Shown: positions 46,944-56,680, counted from the stretch's first letter. The stretch is 64,000 nucleotides of DNA from Legionellaceae bacterium (GCA_018061965.1 JAGOTG010000012.1:1-64000); one strand, 5' to 3'. The notes: a model not told the origin generated them from the sequence alone. Made by a program: numbers and translations.

Positions 46944-48575
46944 ATGTCGCAACATGAAGTAATGGAATATGACGTCGTGATTGTGGGCGCAGGTCCCGCA
47001 GGACTCAGTGCCGCAATTCGCTTAAAACAATTGGCTCAGGAACATAAACAAAATATAAGTATTTGTATTTTGGAAAAAGGCGCACAGGTCGGCGCACATA
47101 TTCTTTCAGGTGCGGTTTTGGAACCGGGAACCTTGCAAAGCCTGTTGCCAGACACTTGGCAAACAGCCCCCCTCTCTACCCCAGTAAGTCGCGATTCGTT
47201 TTATTATTTAAGCGAAAATCGTGCTTGGCGTTTGCCAACCCCCAAACCTATGCGTAATCATGGGAATTACATTATTTCTTTGGGAGAGCTGTGCCAATTT
47301 TTAGCACGGCAAGCAGAAAGCTTAGGTTGTGAAATTTATCCTGGATTCGCTGCAGCAAAAATCCTGTTTGATGATCAACATCAAGTCATTGGCGTTGCAA
47401 CGGGTGATTTGGGTATTGATAAACAGGGTGCCCGGACTACGAATTACCAAGCAGGCATGCATTTAAAAGCCAAACAAACCTTTTTTGCAGAAGGCTGTCG
47501 CGGTCAACTCAGTCAGGAATTAATGCACCGCTTTCACCTCCGTCGTGAATGCGATCCTCAAACTTACGCGCTAGGTTTAAAAGAAATTTGGACGATTCCT
47601 AAAGCCCAACATCGTTTAGGGGAAGTCATACACACGGTTGGGTGGCCGCTCAATCAATCGACGTACGGCGGATCATTTATTTATCACCTAGCCGAAGAGA
47701 AAATAGCCTTGGGATTGGTGATTGGCTTAGACTATAAAAACCCTTGGTTAAACCCTTTTGGTGAATTACAACGCTTTAAAACACATCCCATGCTGAAGGC
47801 TTTGCTCCAAAATGGGGAAAGAATTGCGTATGGTGCTCGTGCTTTGAACGAAGGCGGCTGGCAATCGATGCCAAAATTAACTTTCCCCGGTGGGATGCTC
47901 ATCGGGGATGGTGCAGGATTTTTAAATGTCCCCAAAATCAAAGGGATCCATACTGCGATGCAATCTGGCATTTTAGCCGCTGAGACGTGTTTTGATTTAT
48001 TGCATACTAAAAACACACCGATTCTAGAGAACCTAGACTATGAACCAGCCATCAAATCCTCTTGGGTGGGGCAAGAATTATATCAAGTTAGAAACATCCG
48101 GCCTGGATTTCGTTTAGGATTATGGGGCGGGTTAGCAGTCGCAGCCTTTGAAACCTACCTCAGTCGGGGCAAAATTCCTTGGACCATGCATAATCATGCG
48201 GATCATAAACGACTTAAATCCGCCAAAAAATCACCCCAAATACATTATCCGGCCCCAGATGGCGTATTTTCTTATGATATATTGTCTTCGGTTTATTTAT
48301 CCAATACCTTTCATGAAGAAAACCAACCTTGTCATTTGAAATTAAAAGACCGCTCATTAGCCATATCGGTGAACTATTACCGCTACGCTTCCCCAGAAAC
48401 ACGCTACTGCCCTGCTGGCGTGTATGAGATAGTTAATGGTCCGCATGGATTAAACCTACAAATTAATGCTCAAAATTGCATTCATTGTAAAACCTGCGAC
48501 ATCAAAGATCCGAAGAAAAATATTTTATGGACGGCGCCAGAAGGCGGCGGTGGGCCTAATTATGTTGGCATGTGA
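46944..48575 (+). CDS. Electron transfer flavoprotein-ubiquinone oxidoreductase
   Basis: ETF-QO passes electrons from ETF to membrane ubiquinone, linking acyl-CoA oxidation to respiration. The 543-residue protein has the FAD motif VVIVGAGPAGLSAAIRL near residue 10, GAVLEPGTL, a GDGAGFLNVPKIKGIHTAMQSG block, and a C-terminal 4Fe-4S ligand set (YCPAGVYE, NCIHCKTCDIKDP). The frame opens at 46842, but the first 34 codons lie in or beside the family C repeat. ATG 46944 has AGGA seven bases upstream and gives the normal N-terminus. Confidence 0.94.
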   Translation: MSQHEVMEYDVVIVGAGPAGLSAAIRLKQLAQEHKQNISICILEKGAQVGAHILSGAVLEPGTLQSLLPDTWQTAPLSTPVSRDSFYYLSENRAWRLPTPKPMRNHGNYIISLGELCQFLARQAESLGCEIYPGFAAAKILFDDQHQVIGVATGDLGIDKQGARTTNYQAGMHLKAKQTFFAEGCRGQLSQELMHRFHLRRECDPQTYALGLKEIWTIPKAQHRLGEVIHTVGWPLNQSTYGGSFIYHLAEEKIALGLVIGLDYKNPWLNPFGELQRFKTHPMLKALLQNGERIAYGARALNEGGWQSMPKLTFPGGMLIGDGAGFLNVPKIKGIHTAMQSGILAAETCFDLLHTKNTPILENLDYEPAIKSSWVGQELYQVRNIRPGFRLGLWGGLAVAAFETYLSRGKIPWTMHNHADHKRLKSAKKSPQIHYPAPDGVFSYDILSSVYLSNTFHEENQPCHLKLKDRSLAISVNYYRYASPETRYCPAGVYEIVNGPHGLNLQINAQNCIHCKTCDIKDPKKNILWTAPEGGGGPNYVGM

Positions 48576-48686
48576 GACGGTTTCTTATATATCGCTACCA
48601 CTCATGATTTTTAGAATTTTTGGTGCAAGGTTTTCTTGAGTATTATAATTATGTGTGCATGTACTTTTACCCTCCAGCCACAAACC

Positions 48687-49190
48687 TCAAACACGATGTG
48701 GGATAACAGGGTTTCCATGACAATGCTTCCACTTTCTATGACTGCCACAGGGGCAGATCGTATTCCGTGAGATAGAAATTTGAGGTTTTTCTGTTTGCGA
48801 ATCGTCAGGCTTTCTACCATCCACATAAAACCATCGCCCTTCCGTAAACAAAAACTCACTGTTCTCATGCATATGACACAATGTTTTGTTATCTACAAAA
48901 CTAGCGATAAACTCTACTTGGCCATGGGTTGGAGAGGATTGCGTAGCAGCTAAGACCCTTAGTTTTACCCATATGACGTGTTCTGCCCATAGTTTTGCAG
49001 TCACGGGATCAAAACCAAGACTGGCTTTTCCCCGCATTGTAGATTGAATATAATCTATATTTGCCAGGGAGTAAGCAGAATAGCGCGAACGCATCAAAGC
49101 CTCTGGAGTATCCGGTAGTTTGACACCAAGATGGTAAGGCTCACAGCATTGCGCATAGGTTTTGTCTGAACAACAATCACATTTCTTCAT
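48687..49190 (-). CDS. ychJ: YchJ family SEC-C motif protein (UPF0225)
   Basis: A 167-residue protein. The N-terminal zinc cluster CDCCSDKTYAQCCEPYH and the C-terminal SEC-C motif CPCGSHRKWKHCHG flank a conserved middle (EALMRSRYSAYSLANIDYI). YchJ proteins bind zinc; the role is unknown. Overlapping frames on the same strand are shadows. Confidence 0.92.
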   Translation of the reverse strand: MKKCDCCSDKTYAQCCEPYHLGVKLPDTPEALMRSRYSAYSLANIDYIQSTMRGKASLGFDPVTAKLWAEHVIWVKLRVLAATQSSPTHGQVEFIASFVDNKTLCHMHENSEFLFTEGRWFYVDGRKPDDSQTEKPQISISRNTICPCGSHRKWKHCHGNPVIPHRV

Positions 49191-49227
49191 TATTTTGACC
49201 CAACTTATCTATTCACATGTCTATTCA

Positions 49228-49247
49228 CCACGCTTCTTGACGCGTGG
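49228..49247. terminator. Small hairpin between the ABC-F and ychJ genes
   Basis: CCACGC and GCGTGG pair over six bases around an eight-base loop, downstream of the minus-strand ABC-F gene. No T-run follows. Confidence 0.35.
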
Positions 49248-49312
49248 AGAAACGTCATATTTTCGTTCAAGATGCACCAAATAGAGCGTTTCCTTTAAAA
49301 GTGCTTAAGAGG

Positions 49313-50905
49313 TTACGACTCAAGTATTTCTAAAAACTCTTTATATCCACCCTTAAAATCTTGGATTTTACCAGTAGGAGGAAAATACAAAATGCGTGTC
49401 GCGAATTTTTCGATGAAATGCCGATTATGGCTCACCACTAACAATGTCCCAGTGAACGCCGCCAAAGCATCGGCTAAGGCTTCAATGGTTTCTAGATCCA
49501 TGTGATTGGTGGGTTCGTCTAAAATCAATACATTAGGTGCTTCCAAAATCACTTTAGCCATCAATAAACGTGCTGCTTCGCCGCCACTGAGTGCCAAAAT
49601 ATTTTTATCTACCTCGTCTTTGGTCAATAACATTTGCCCCAGAGCTTTGCGTATTTGCTGTTCCGTGACCCCTTGAACTTCCGAAGAAATCCAAGATAAG
49701 ACCGTTTGCGATTCATTCAAAAGATCGTGGTGATCCTGAGAAAAATAACTGATGCGCATCTCAGGTCCCCAAGTTACTTGACCATGATCAGGCGACAATT
49801 TAGAGAGCATTATTTTTAATAAAGTAGATTTACCCCGTCCATTTGCACCTACTATCGCCATTTTGTCGTGGCGATTGAGCGTAAAACGCAAATCTTTAAA
49901 TAGCAGACGCTCTTGAAACGATTTTCCAAGACCTTCTACCGTACACACTAATTTGACAGACGGTTTCTTGGGCACTAAATGAAAACTGGGTGCGACTCGA
50001 GAGCTGTGTAAAATATCCGGTAATTCTATTTTTTCCATCATTTTGATTCGCGACCGCGCTTGGGCGGCTTTAGAAGCCTTCGCTTTGAAGCGATCCACAA
50101 ATTTTTGCATATGAGCCAATTTATCTTCGGCTTTCTGGCGCTCTACCATTTTCTGGGTTTGCAACAAACTTTTTTCTGCTAGAAATTTGGCATAATTCCC
50201 CGAGTATTGACGGATTTCACCAAAATCAATATCCAAAATAACATCAGCCAAATGATTAATAAAATCCATATCATGAGAAATAAAAATCAATAAGCCGTTA
50301 TAATCATTTGCTAAAAAGGTTTCTAACCAACGGATAGACTCAATATCCAAGTGATTGGTAGGTTCATCCAATAATAAAATGCTGGGATTTTGGAACAAAG
50401 CCTGTGCCAGCAACACTCTTAATTTGTAACCACCGGACAATGCACTGAGTGGTTTATCATGCTGGGATAAAGGAATCCCCAAACCTATTAAGATTTTCTC
50501 TACTTCTGATGGGGCCGAGTAACCACCGTCTTGATAAATCAAATGCTCCAATTCCGCAAAGCGCATACCTTGGGCTTCGGTCCAGGGATCTACTAGCAGC
50601 AAATCATCTCTTTCTTTCATCGCCGCAGCCAGTTGCGCCCGCCCTTCTAATACAATGTCTCGAAGCAACGTATGTTCATAGCGAAATTGATCTTGTTTCA
50701 ACCAGCCAATCGTCGCATCTTTGGGTTTGATGATTTCGCCAGAACTGGGTTCATCTTCTTGAGTAATTAATTTAAATAGAGTGGATTTTCCACAACCATT
50801 TGCCCCGACCAAGGCATACGCCTTTTGGGAATTTAGAATGAGATCCACGTCATAGAACAATAGTTTTTGTCCAAAGGCGATGCTCAATTGATTTAAAGTG
50901 ATCAT
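49313..50905 (-). CDS. ybiT: ABC-F ATPase, YbiT-like
   Basis: A 530-residue protein, equal in length to E. coli YbiT, with two ABC cassettes and no membrane domain. Cassette 1 has GANGCGKST, LSGGYKLRVLLAQAL and LLLDEPTNHLDIESIRWLE; cassette 2 has GANGRGKST, LSGGEAARLLMAKVI and LILDEPTNHMD. A P-site tRNA interaction linker with basic residues lies between them (about 245-300). ABC-F proteins act on ribosomes; DIDFGEIRQYSGNY matches YbiT rather than Uup or EttA. Confidence 0.88.
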   Translation of the reverse strand: MITLNQLSIAFGQKLLFYDVDLILNSQKAYALVGANGCGKSTLFKLITQEDEPSSGEIIKPKDATIGWLKQDQFRYEHTLLRDIVLEGRAQLAAAMKERDDLLLVDPWTEAQGMRFAELEHLIYQDGGYSAPSEVEKILIGLGIPLSQHDKPLSALSGGYKLRVLLAQALFQNPSILLLDEPTNHLDIESIRWLETFLANDYNGLLIFISHDMDFINHLADVILDIDFGEIRQYSGNYAKFLAEKSLLQTQKMVERQKAEDKLAHMQKFVDRFKAKASKAAQARSRIKMMEKIELPDILHSSRVAPSFHLVPKKPSVKLVCTVEGLGKSFQERLLFKDLRFTLNRHDKMAIVGANGRGKSTLLKIMLSKLSPDHGQVTWGPEMRISYFSQDHHDLLNESQTVLSWISSEVQGVTEQQIRKALGQMLLTKDEVDKNILALSGGEAARLLMAKVILEAPNVLILDEPTNHMDLETIEALADALAAFTGTLLVVSHNRHFIEKFATRILYFPPTGKIQDFKGGYKEFLEILES

Positions 50906-50919
50906 TTAAGAAGTCCGTG

Positions 50920-50947
50920 CCCACCTCGTATTCAAATACTAGGTGGG
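50920..50947. terminator. Hairpin after fis
   Basis: CCCACCT and AGGTGGG pair over seven bases, with an inner GTATT/AATAC extension. It lies between the fis stop and the ABC-F start on the minus strand. No T-run, so it may attenuate rather than terminate. Confidence 0.45.
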
Positions 50948-50981
50948 TACATAAAAGAATAATTCAAAAAGAAGTTTGGGG

Positions 50982-51278
50982 TTATTCGTCAGTTAAGCGG
51001 AAATACTTGGTACCAAAATACCGTTGTAGCTTCTTCCGTATCGTGCCTCGACTTATACCCAACATCTTCGCAGCTTGTAACTGATTGCCACGTCGTTTTT
51101 CCATCACAGCCTGCAACAATGGCGGCTCAACTTCGGATAGAATCATATCGTATAAATCAGTAATTGATTTCGTTTTATTTTCAGCTAGAAAGCGCGTTAC
51201 CAGACCATAGACTAAATCTTGCAGGCCTTGATCTTGGGTCGTATTCTCAATATAGCTTTCTGTTTCAGTAACAGCCAT
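50982..51278 (-). CDS. fis: Nucleoid-associated DNA-binding protein Fis
   Basis: A 98-residue protein, exactly the E. coli length, from ATG 51278 (AAGGA eight bases upstream; the TTG at 51284 is too close to it). The C-terminal helix-turn-helix reads EKRRGNQLQAAKMLGISRGTIRKKLQRY and the central LYDMILSEVEPPLLQAVM is the dimer helix. Fis controls growth-phase transcription and DNA topology. It is not preceded by dusB here, unlike E. coli. Confidence 0.94.
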   Translation of the reverse strand: MAVTETESYIENTTQDQGLQDLVYGLVTRFLAENKTKSITDLYDMILSEVEPPLLQAVMEKRRGNQLQAAKMLGISRGTIRKKLQRYFGTKYFRLTDE

Positions 51279-51504
51279 GTTCAATATCCTTATATTAGTT
51301 AATCAAAACTTTTGTTCCTTGCCTTCTTACACTTCATCATGTTCATGAATTGCAAGATTAATTGTACATGAAGCCTAATTGATACGCTATAGGGAAAACC
51401 GTATTTTTTCTTAACATATTTAATTTTTTGTAGCTTTCCATTTCATCCCGAAGAAAACGATGCATTTCCTGGCATTATCTTCCAAATAACTACCCTCATT
51501 TTCA

Positions 51505-51548
51505 CCCTCTCCCCAGAAATGGGGAGAAGGTGCCCGCAGGGCGGAGAG
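51505..51548. repeat. Dispersed repeat family B, longer copy
   Basis: CTCCCC-agaaat-GGGGAG (51509-51526) is followed by AAGGT and a second hairpin GCCC-gca-GGGC (51532-51542), then GGAGAG. It lies 25 bases beyond the htpG stop and is related to 40951-40971. The remaining 51285-51504 stretch shows no gene. Confidence 0.6.
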
Positions 51549-51572
51549 TGGATAGAGAGGAAATATCTCCTG

Positions 51573-53471
51573 TTACGCTTCAATCAGTAAATTATTGACT
51601 CGTCTCACAAAGTCAGCTGGATTATCTAATTGACCACCTTCTGCGATCAAAGACTGCTCATACAGCACATTAATCCATTGCTCAAACTTCACATCATCTT
51701 CGATGCCATGAATCCGCTTAATCAAAACGTGATCTGGATTGATCTCAAAAATCGGCTTGGATGCAGGAACTTGCTGACCTGCAGCTTGCAAAATACGTTG
51801 CATTTCCAATCCCATATCATGCTCATCTGCCACAATACACGCCGGAGAATCCGTCAAACGATTCGTCAACTGCACATCTTTAACTCGATCTGCTAAAATG
51901 CCTTTAATTTGCGCCAACATTGGAGCATACGACTCTTCTTGTTTTTTCACTTCGCCCGCATCATCATCTAAATCAACTTTCCCTTTGGCAATTGACTGTA
52001 ATTTTTTACCTTCGAACTCACCCAAATGACCAGTCAACCATTCGTCAATCCGATCACTCAATAGTAAAACCTCAATGCCTTTTTTCTTAAATATTTCCAG
52101 ATGGGGACTATTTTTGGCAGCATTATAGGTAGCCGCTGTGATGTAATAAATTTTATCTTGCTTATCTTGCATGCGCGACACATAGTCAGCCAGAGAAATC
52201 GTTTGTTCTTCAGAATGAGAGTGCGTACTGGTAAAGCGCAATAATTTCGCTATGGTTTCGCGATTAGCAAAATCCTCTACAGGCCCTTCTTTCAGTACCA
52301 AACCAAACTCTTTCCAAAACTTCTGATACGTCTCGGCATTATCTTGACTCATTTTTTCTAGAGCTGATAAAATCCGCTTGGTGCACGCTGATTTGATATT
52401 ATCGACTTGTTTATTATCTTGTAAAATTTCACGCGATACGTTCAATGGCAAATCACTGGCATCCACAATACCTTTGACAAAACGCAAATATCTTGGCAAA
52501 AATTGAGACACGTCATCCATAATAAATACACGTTTAACATACAGTTTCAAACCATGCTTGGCCTCGTGTTGCCATAAATCATAAGGAGCGTGTGATGGGA
52601 TATACAGCAAACTGATATATTCGTGCTTGCCTTCGACATGGTTATGCGTCCAAATCAAAGGGTCTTGATAATCATGCGAAAGATGTTTGTATAATGCTTT
52701 GTAGTCCTCATCCGCAATCTCAGATTTTTGTTGCGTCCATAATGCAGTTGCTTTGTTAACCGTTTCAAACCCAGGACTTTCTTGTTCGGCTTTTTCAGCA
52801 CCCTCTTCTAACTCCTCTGGTTCTTTACTCATTTCTTGCATCACAATAGGCCAAGAAATATGGTCAGAATATTTGGTAATAATGCCTCTTATACGCCAAT
52901 CACTGAGAAACTCTTCGGCGTCATCTTTCAAATGCAACACCACTTCCGTGCCACGCGATTCTTTATGTGCAGACGCAATCGTAAACTCGCCATCCCCTTT
53001 GGACTCCCATTGAATGGCTGTATCGGTCGCCGCTCCCGCACGCCGACTCTTCAATACTACTCGGTCAGCAACAATAAACGCGGAATAAAATCCTACTCCA
53101 AATTGACCAATCAAATTAGAGTCTTTGATTTGATCACCCGTCAAATGACTGATGAATTCTTCTGTTCCAGATTTTGCGATGGTTCCTAAATTGGTAACCG
53201 CTTCATCCCAAGTCATTCCAATTCCATTATCCGCAATCGTAATGGTTTTTTGTTTGGCATCGAATGCAACCGTGATTTTTAAATCAGAATCTTGCTCGTA
53301 TAAACTGCCCTCTGATAAAGCTAAAAACCGTAGTTTGTCGAGCGCATCCGACGCATTGGAGATCAATTCACGTAAAAATATTTCCTTATTACTGTATAAT
53401 GAATGAACAACTAATTGTAGCATTTTTTTGACTTCAGTCTGAAATCCCATTGTTTGTTGTTTTTTGCTCAT
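51573..53471 (-). CDS. htpG: Chaperone protein HtpG (Hsp90)
   Basis: A 632-residue bacterial Hsp90. The ATPase domain has [25 protein letters not shown] and [15 protein letters not shown]; the middle domain has KRVFIMDD and [22 protein letters not shown]. The frame extends back to 53624, but AGGAG precedes two adjacent ATGs at 53474 and 53471; [16 protein letters not shown] is the expected N-terminus. A heat-shock promoter lies upstream. Confidence 0.97.
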   Translation of the reverse strand: MSKKQQTMGFQTEVKKMLQLVVHSLYSNKEIFLRELISNASDALDKLRFLALSEGSLYEQDSDLKITVAFDAKQKTITIADNGIGMTWDEAVTNLGTIAKSGTEEFISHLTGDQIKDSNLIGQFGVGFYSAFIVADRVVLKSRRAGAATDTAIQWESKGDGEFTIASAHKESRGTEVVLHLKDDAEEFLSDWRIRGIITKYSDHISWPIVMQEMSKEPEELEEGAEKAEQESPGFETVNKATALWTQQKSEIADEDYKALYKHLSHDYQDPLIWTHNHVEGKHEYISLLYIPSHAPYDLWQHEAKHGLKLYVKRVFIMDDVSQFLPRYLRFVKGIVDASDLPLNVSREILQDNKQVDNIKSACTKRILSALEKMSQDNAETYQKFWKEFGLVLKEGPVEDFANRETIAKLLRFTSTHSHSEEQTISLADYVSRMQDKQDKIYYITAATYNAAKNSPHLEIFKKKGIEVLLLSDRIDEWLTGHLGEFEGKKLQSIAKGKVDLDDDAGEVKKQEESYAPMLAQIKGILADRVKDVQLTNRLTDSPACIVADEHDMGLEMQRILQAAGQQVPASKPIFEINPDHVLIKRIHGIEDDVKFEQWINVLYEQSLIAEGGQLDNPADFVRRVNNLLIEA

Positions 53472-53502
53472 CATAAAACTCCTAAAAATTGTTGTAATTG
53501 AG

Positions 53503-53531
53503 AATGTGGGGTCGAAAATAAAAAAATCAAG
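53503..53531 (-). promoter_or_regulatory. Sigma-32 (heat-shock) promoter of htpG
   Basis: On the minus strand CTTGATT (53531-53525) and CCCCACATT (53511-53503) are separated by 13 bases, close to the RpoH consensus CTTGAAA-N13/14-CCCCATNT. It ends about 30 bases before the start codon. A run of eight C on this strand (53538-53531) abuts the -35 element. Confidence 0.75.
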
Positions 53532-53592
53532 GGGGGGGATAACATGGGAATGGTACTTTCCGGGCCGCGAGCGTAAGAGGTCCCGACTCAGA

Positions 53593-54063
53593 TTACCTCG
53601 CAATTGCTTGAGTAGTCGGTCCAACCAGCTCTAATATATTTAGACTTCTAAGTTCGAACTTAGATAACTGATCACAAAAAATCACCAGCCTCCGTGAAGT
53701 GCGTGATTTTGTATTAGAAAAATGAATTAAGAGAAAAAAACCACTGTCTGCACTAATTTGTATTTTGTCGTAGCGCTCAATCTTATCCTGGAAACCTAAT
53801 ATCCATTTATCTCGTTGAAAAACGATCGTCTCTAACCCAAAGTGAGGCAGAGGAGAACAAGTGATACGCCATAGCCCCCAGCCCATACCGGCACTTAAGC
53901 CAAATGCGAGGATCCAAGGTAGATGCGCATAATATAAACCAGCGACCGCCCAGCTCGTCAAAATCCAAGCTAAGCATCGATAGTCACGTGATGGTAACAG
54001 GGCGATGTTCAGTTCGGATACATGTGACAAAATCGGCAAGCTCCTTGTTGCTAGGGGTTTCAT
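53593..54063 (-). CDS. ygfX: YgfX (CptA)-like membrane protein
   Basis: A small protein with two membrane helices ([18 protein letters not shown] and [18 protein letters not shown]) followed by a soluble beta-rich tail, as in YgfX, which pairs with SdhE. It overlaps the sdhE 3' end by up to 80 bases; the true start may be a TTG inside that overlap, before [13 protein letters not shown], rather than 54063. In E. coli YgfX has been described as an inner-membrane partner or toxin of the SdhE pair. Confidence 0.72.
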   Translation of the reverse strand: MKPLATRSLPILSHVSELNIALLPSRDYRCLAWILTSWAVAGLYYAHLPWILAFGLSAGMGWGLWRITCSPLPHFGLETIVFQRDKWILGFQDKIERYDKIQISADSGFFLLIHFSNTKSRTSRRLVIFCDQLSKFELRSLNILELVGPTTQAIAR

Positions 54064-54247
54064 AGCCCATCAACCACGCATATAAATCGGGATCCGCTTC
54101 GGCCAACAAACGTTCCAATACATCCATGTCTGCTTCTGACATAGTCTCTAATTTAGCTTGCAAAAATCGACCTAAGAGCACATCCAATTCCAACATGCCG
54201 CGCCGACTGTGCCAGCGTATTCTTGCTTTACGTTGCTCGTGATTCAT
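53984..54247 (-). CDS. sdhE: FAD assembly factor SdhE
   Basis: An 87-residue helical protein with the invariant RRGMLELD motif at about residues 15-22 and [14 protein letters not shown] near 53-66. SdhE promotes covalent attachment of FAD to the succinate dehydrogenase flavoprotein. It overlaps the upstream dus gene by 20 bases and the downstream ygfX gene, forming a tightly packed operon. Confidence 0.94.
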   Translation of the reverse strand: MNHEQRKARIRWHSRRGMLELDVLLGRFLQAKLETMSEADMDVLERLLAEADPDLYAWLMGYETPSNKELADFVTCIRTEHRPVTIT

Positions 54248-55214
54248 GAGGCTCTAACCCTATAAAATTGCACAAATATTCCTCTATTTTGCTAAAAGAG
54301 TCAAGATCATAATAGCCTAATAGTTGTTCGCGCGTTACCCATGGTTTGAAATAATAACGCACCAATGTTTTGCTTTGTAAAATGGCTCGATACTCATTTT
54401 GGAGCAACGCCAAGCCTTGCAAATGGGTCATAAAAAGCGCAATAGCCTGAGAGAAGCTCCAAGATAGGGACCCGGCCGCATCCGGATGCAATAAGGCTTG
54501 ATACAACCATGGGCGTCCCGTACCAGCTCGCGCAATCATATAAGCATCACAAGCAGTTTCTTCTAACATCGCCTGCAGAGAAGCATGATCTGCGATGTCT
54601 CCATTGGCGATCACCGGAATACTAACCCCTCTCTTAATCAGCGCAATCTGTTGTCTGTCGCAGGGTCGTTCATAATTATCTTGCCATCGCCGGCCATGGA
54701 CCACCAAGCCATCTGCGCCTGCTTGTTCAATCACTTTGGCCAAATTTAAATCCTGCTCTAGGCCCTGGACTCTAATTTTGACTGTCAAGGGTATGCTAAT
54801 CCGCGCTTTGATAGCGGTTATAATCTGAGCTATGCGTTCAGGAGACGTTAATAATGCAGAGCCCGCACCTTTTTTTCTAATCTTAGTCTTGGGGCAACCA
54901 CAGTTAATATCAATCATGTCCGCACCCAGCCCCTGCAGAATTTCTGCAGCCTTCGCCATCACATCCGGATCATAGCCACTCAGTTGATACGTCAAGTATT
55001 TTTCCTTGGGATCCCGTGAAACAAAGCGTGCTGGCTGCCGATGCAACAAATCATGAGCAGAAATCATTTCCGAAACGCAATAAGCTGGCTGTTGAAACGC
55101 GGCAAACGTCGCACGATATGGCGCACAGGTGTACCCAGCCAGTGGCCCTTGAATCAACCGATGGGCAAAGGTCAGTGCCCCAATTTGGAATGAGCTATTG
55201 ATATCCATGGGCAT
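54228..55214 (-). CDS. tRNA-dihydrouridine synthase (Dus family)
   Basis: A 328-residue TIM-barrel flavoenzyme that reduces uridine in tRNA D-loops. GPLAGYTCAPYR, DINCGCPKTKIRKKGAGSAL with the catalytic Cys near residue 99, LVVHGRRWQDNY and VIANGDI are conserved; the pattern looks DusB-like. ATG at 55214 or 55208 may be used. Only about 20 bases separate it from the divergent ygfZ start. Confidence 0.9.
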   Translation of the reverse strand: MPMDINSSFQIGALTFAHRLIQGPLAGYTCAPYRATFAAFQQPAYCVSEMISAHDLLHRQPARFVSRDPKEKYLTYQLSGYDPDVMAKAAEILQGLGADMIDINCGCPKTKIRKKGAGSALLTSPERIAQIITAIKARISIPLTVKIRVQGLEQDLNLAKVIEQAGADGLVVHGRRWQDNYERPCDRQQIALIKRGVSIPVIANGDIADHASLQAMLEETACDAYMIARAGTGRPWLYQALLHPDAAGSLSWSFSQAIALFMTHLQGLALLQNEYRAILQSKTLVRYYFKPWVTREQLLGYYDLDSFSKIEEYLCNFIGLEPHESRAT

Positions 55215-55234
55215 AATTGTATAACATACTGGTC

Positions 55235-56209
55235 ATGAAACCAATGATTACCCATACCCTCAACGAGCGGGTTTACACAGTCTTTCATTCACTAGCCCAA
55301 GACCTGTGTTTTGCGCCCGAACAATCATATGTCTTCGATTTAGACCATTTGTGTGCTCTTGAAGTGGCAGGCACTAACCCCGCCACCTTTTTACAAGGTC
55401 AATTAACCTGTGATGTAGATGCCGTGAATGCAAACCAAATGCGTCCTGGTGGCATGTGTTCATTGCAAGGGCGGCTCCTTGCGTTATTGGATGTCGTCGC
55501 ATGGCATGGCTTGCATCTGGTGATGCCTAAAGATTTAATCGTATCAACTCAGCAAGCTTTGGCCAAAACGGCCATGTTTTCACGTGTCACGTTAAAAACC
55601 AACCACCTGCTTACCTGTGTGGGGCTCTATATTCCCCAAGCAGCTATGCCAGGGTTTTTACCCATACCGCTCCCGACTGAAGCTTGGCAAGCCACTCACA
55701 ACGCCGATATGTTCTGTTATGCGCTCAGTCAAGAATTGTTTATATTCCTCTTACGCGATCCTAGCCAAAAAGAAGCGCTTATGGCTCAATTCTCTGCCGA
55801 ACAACACCGCGGATCCTTGGCATGGCATTATTTAGAGTTACAACAGACTCGTATGACGATCTATCCTAATACCCGGGGATTATTTCTACCTCATCGCCTC
55901 AATCTCCACAATACGCCCTATATCAGCTTCAAAAAAGGCTGTTACAAAGGTCAGGAAATTATTGCTCGAACGCATTATCGGGCCAAACTCAAACATAGTT
56001 TGAAACTGTTTCAAGTGACCACCTCAGATCCGATTTTTGCGGGTCAAAAATGCTATACCACACTCCAAAAACCTGAGATTGGTGAAATTATTGATTATTG
56101 TCCCACGGACTCAGGACAGTATTTACTTGCCCTTTCCATCTTGTCCGATCACCCTGCTGAAGTTTATTTCGAATCCCATACAACGTCTGTCCTCTTACAG
56201 AGTTTGTAA
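55235..56209 (+). CDS. ygfZ: Folate-binding Fe-S/tRNA-modification factor YgfZ
   Basis: A 324-residue GcvT-like protein. The signature KGCYKGQEIIARTHYRAKLKH, with its conserved Cys, is at about residues 236-256, and LQGQLTCDVDAV near 60. YgfZ uses folate to support Fe-S enzymes such as MiaB. The frame can open at a TTG at 55217, but ATG at 55235 or 55244 is more likely. It is divergent from the dus-sdhE-ygfX operon. Confidence 0.92.
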   Translation: MKPMITHTLNERVYTVFHSLAQDLCFAPEQSYVFDLDHLCALEVAGTNPATFLQGQLTCDVDAVNANQMRPGGMCSLQGRLLALLDVVAWHGLHLVMPKDLIVSTQQALAKTAMFSRVTLKTNHLLTCVGLYIPQAAMPGFLPIPLPTEAWQATHNADMFCYALSQELFIFLLRDPSQKEALMAQFSAEQHRGSLAWHYLELQQTRMTIYPNTRGLFLPHRLNLHNTPYISFKKGCYKGQEIIARTHYRAKLKHSLKLFQVTTSDPIFAGQKCYTTLQKPEIGEIIDYCPTDSGQYLLALSILSDHPAEVYFESHTTSVLLQSL

Positions 56210-56210
56210 A

Positions 56211-56252
56211 AAATCTCAAAATGAGTATGACAAAGGAAAATGGAGGGAATGA
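56211..56252 (+). pseudogene. Probable 3' remnant of a higB toxin gene
   Basis: Directly after the ygfZ stop a frame ends KKSQNEYDKGKWRE then TGA, two bases before the antitoxin ATG. HigB toxins typically end in a THAEYDK-type sequence, so this looks like the last 13 or so codons of higB. The rest is missing, probably by deletion up to ygfZ. Confidence 0.4.
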
Positions 56253-56254
56253 GA

Positions 56255-56680
56255 ATGGCTGCTTTAGCTCATAATGATTTTATTGAGAATACTATCCAAC
56301 ATTGGAGACATATTTCTTCGGTTATTCATGAGCCTCAAAATGCAGATGATTATGCAAATTTGTCCCGTTTTCTTGATGAACTCCTTGACAGAGTAGGTGA
56401 AGATGAGTCTCATGAACTAATGGGGCTCGTCGATGTTATCAGTCACATGATTGCCATGTATGACGAAGAACACTGCGAACTATTCAAAAGCGGTACTGGC
56501 ATTGATGCTTTGAAATTTTTAATGGAACAGCATGCTTTAAATCAAAGTGACTTGAATAGCGACATTGGTAGTCAAGGCGTAGTTTCCGAAATTTTAAACG
56601 GCAAACGCAAATTGAATGTAACCCAAATAAAAAAGCTTTCCGTACGATTTAACGTATCTCCCTTAACATTTATGGATTAA
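56255..56680 (+). CDS. higA: HigA-type antitoxin with HTH domain
   Basis: A 141-residue protein. A helical N-terminal part (NADDYANLSRFLDELLDRVGE) precedes an XRE-type helix-turn-helix (ALKFLMEQHALNQSDLNSDI, SQGVVSEILNGKRKLNVTQ) as in HigA of the larger type. GGAGGG lies upstream; ATG 56255 has the best spacing, although 56240 and 56249 are in frame. No intact toxin is present, so it is an orphan, possibly guarding against or regulating other loci. Confidence 0.82.
   Translation: MAALAHNDFIENTIQHWRHISSVIHEPQNADDYANLSRFLDELLDRVGEDESHELMGLVDVISHMIAMYDEEHCELFKSGTGIDALKFLMEQHALNQSDLNSDIGSQGVVSEILNGKRKLNVTQIKKLSVRFNVSPLTFMD

Noticed and set aside
48611-48868. Minus-strand frame overlapping the 3' part of ychJ
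   Set aside because: The overlapping YchJ frame contains both conserved zinc motifs; this one is a shadow.
55617-56252. Plus-strand frames in other phases inside ygfZ
   Set aside because: Shadows of ygfZ, except the short tail after 56211 that is reported as a possible higB remnant.
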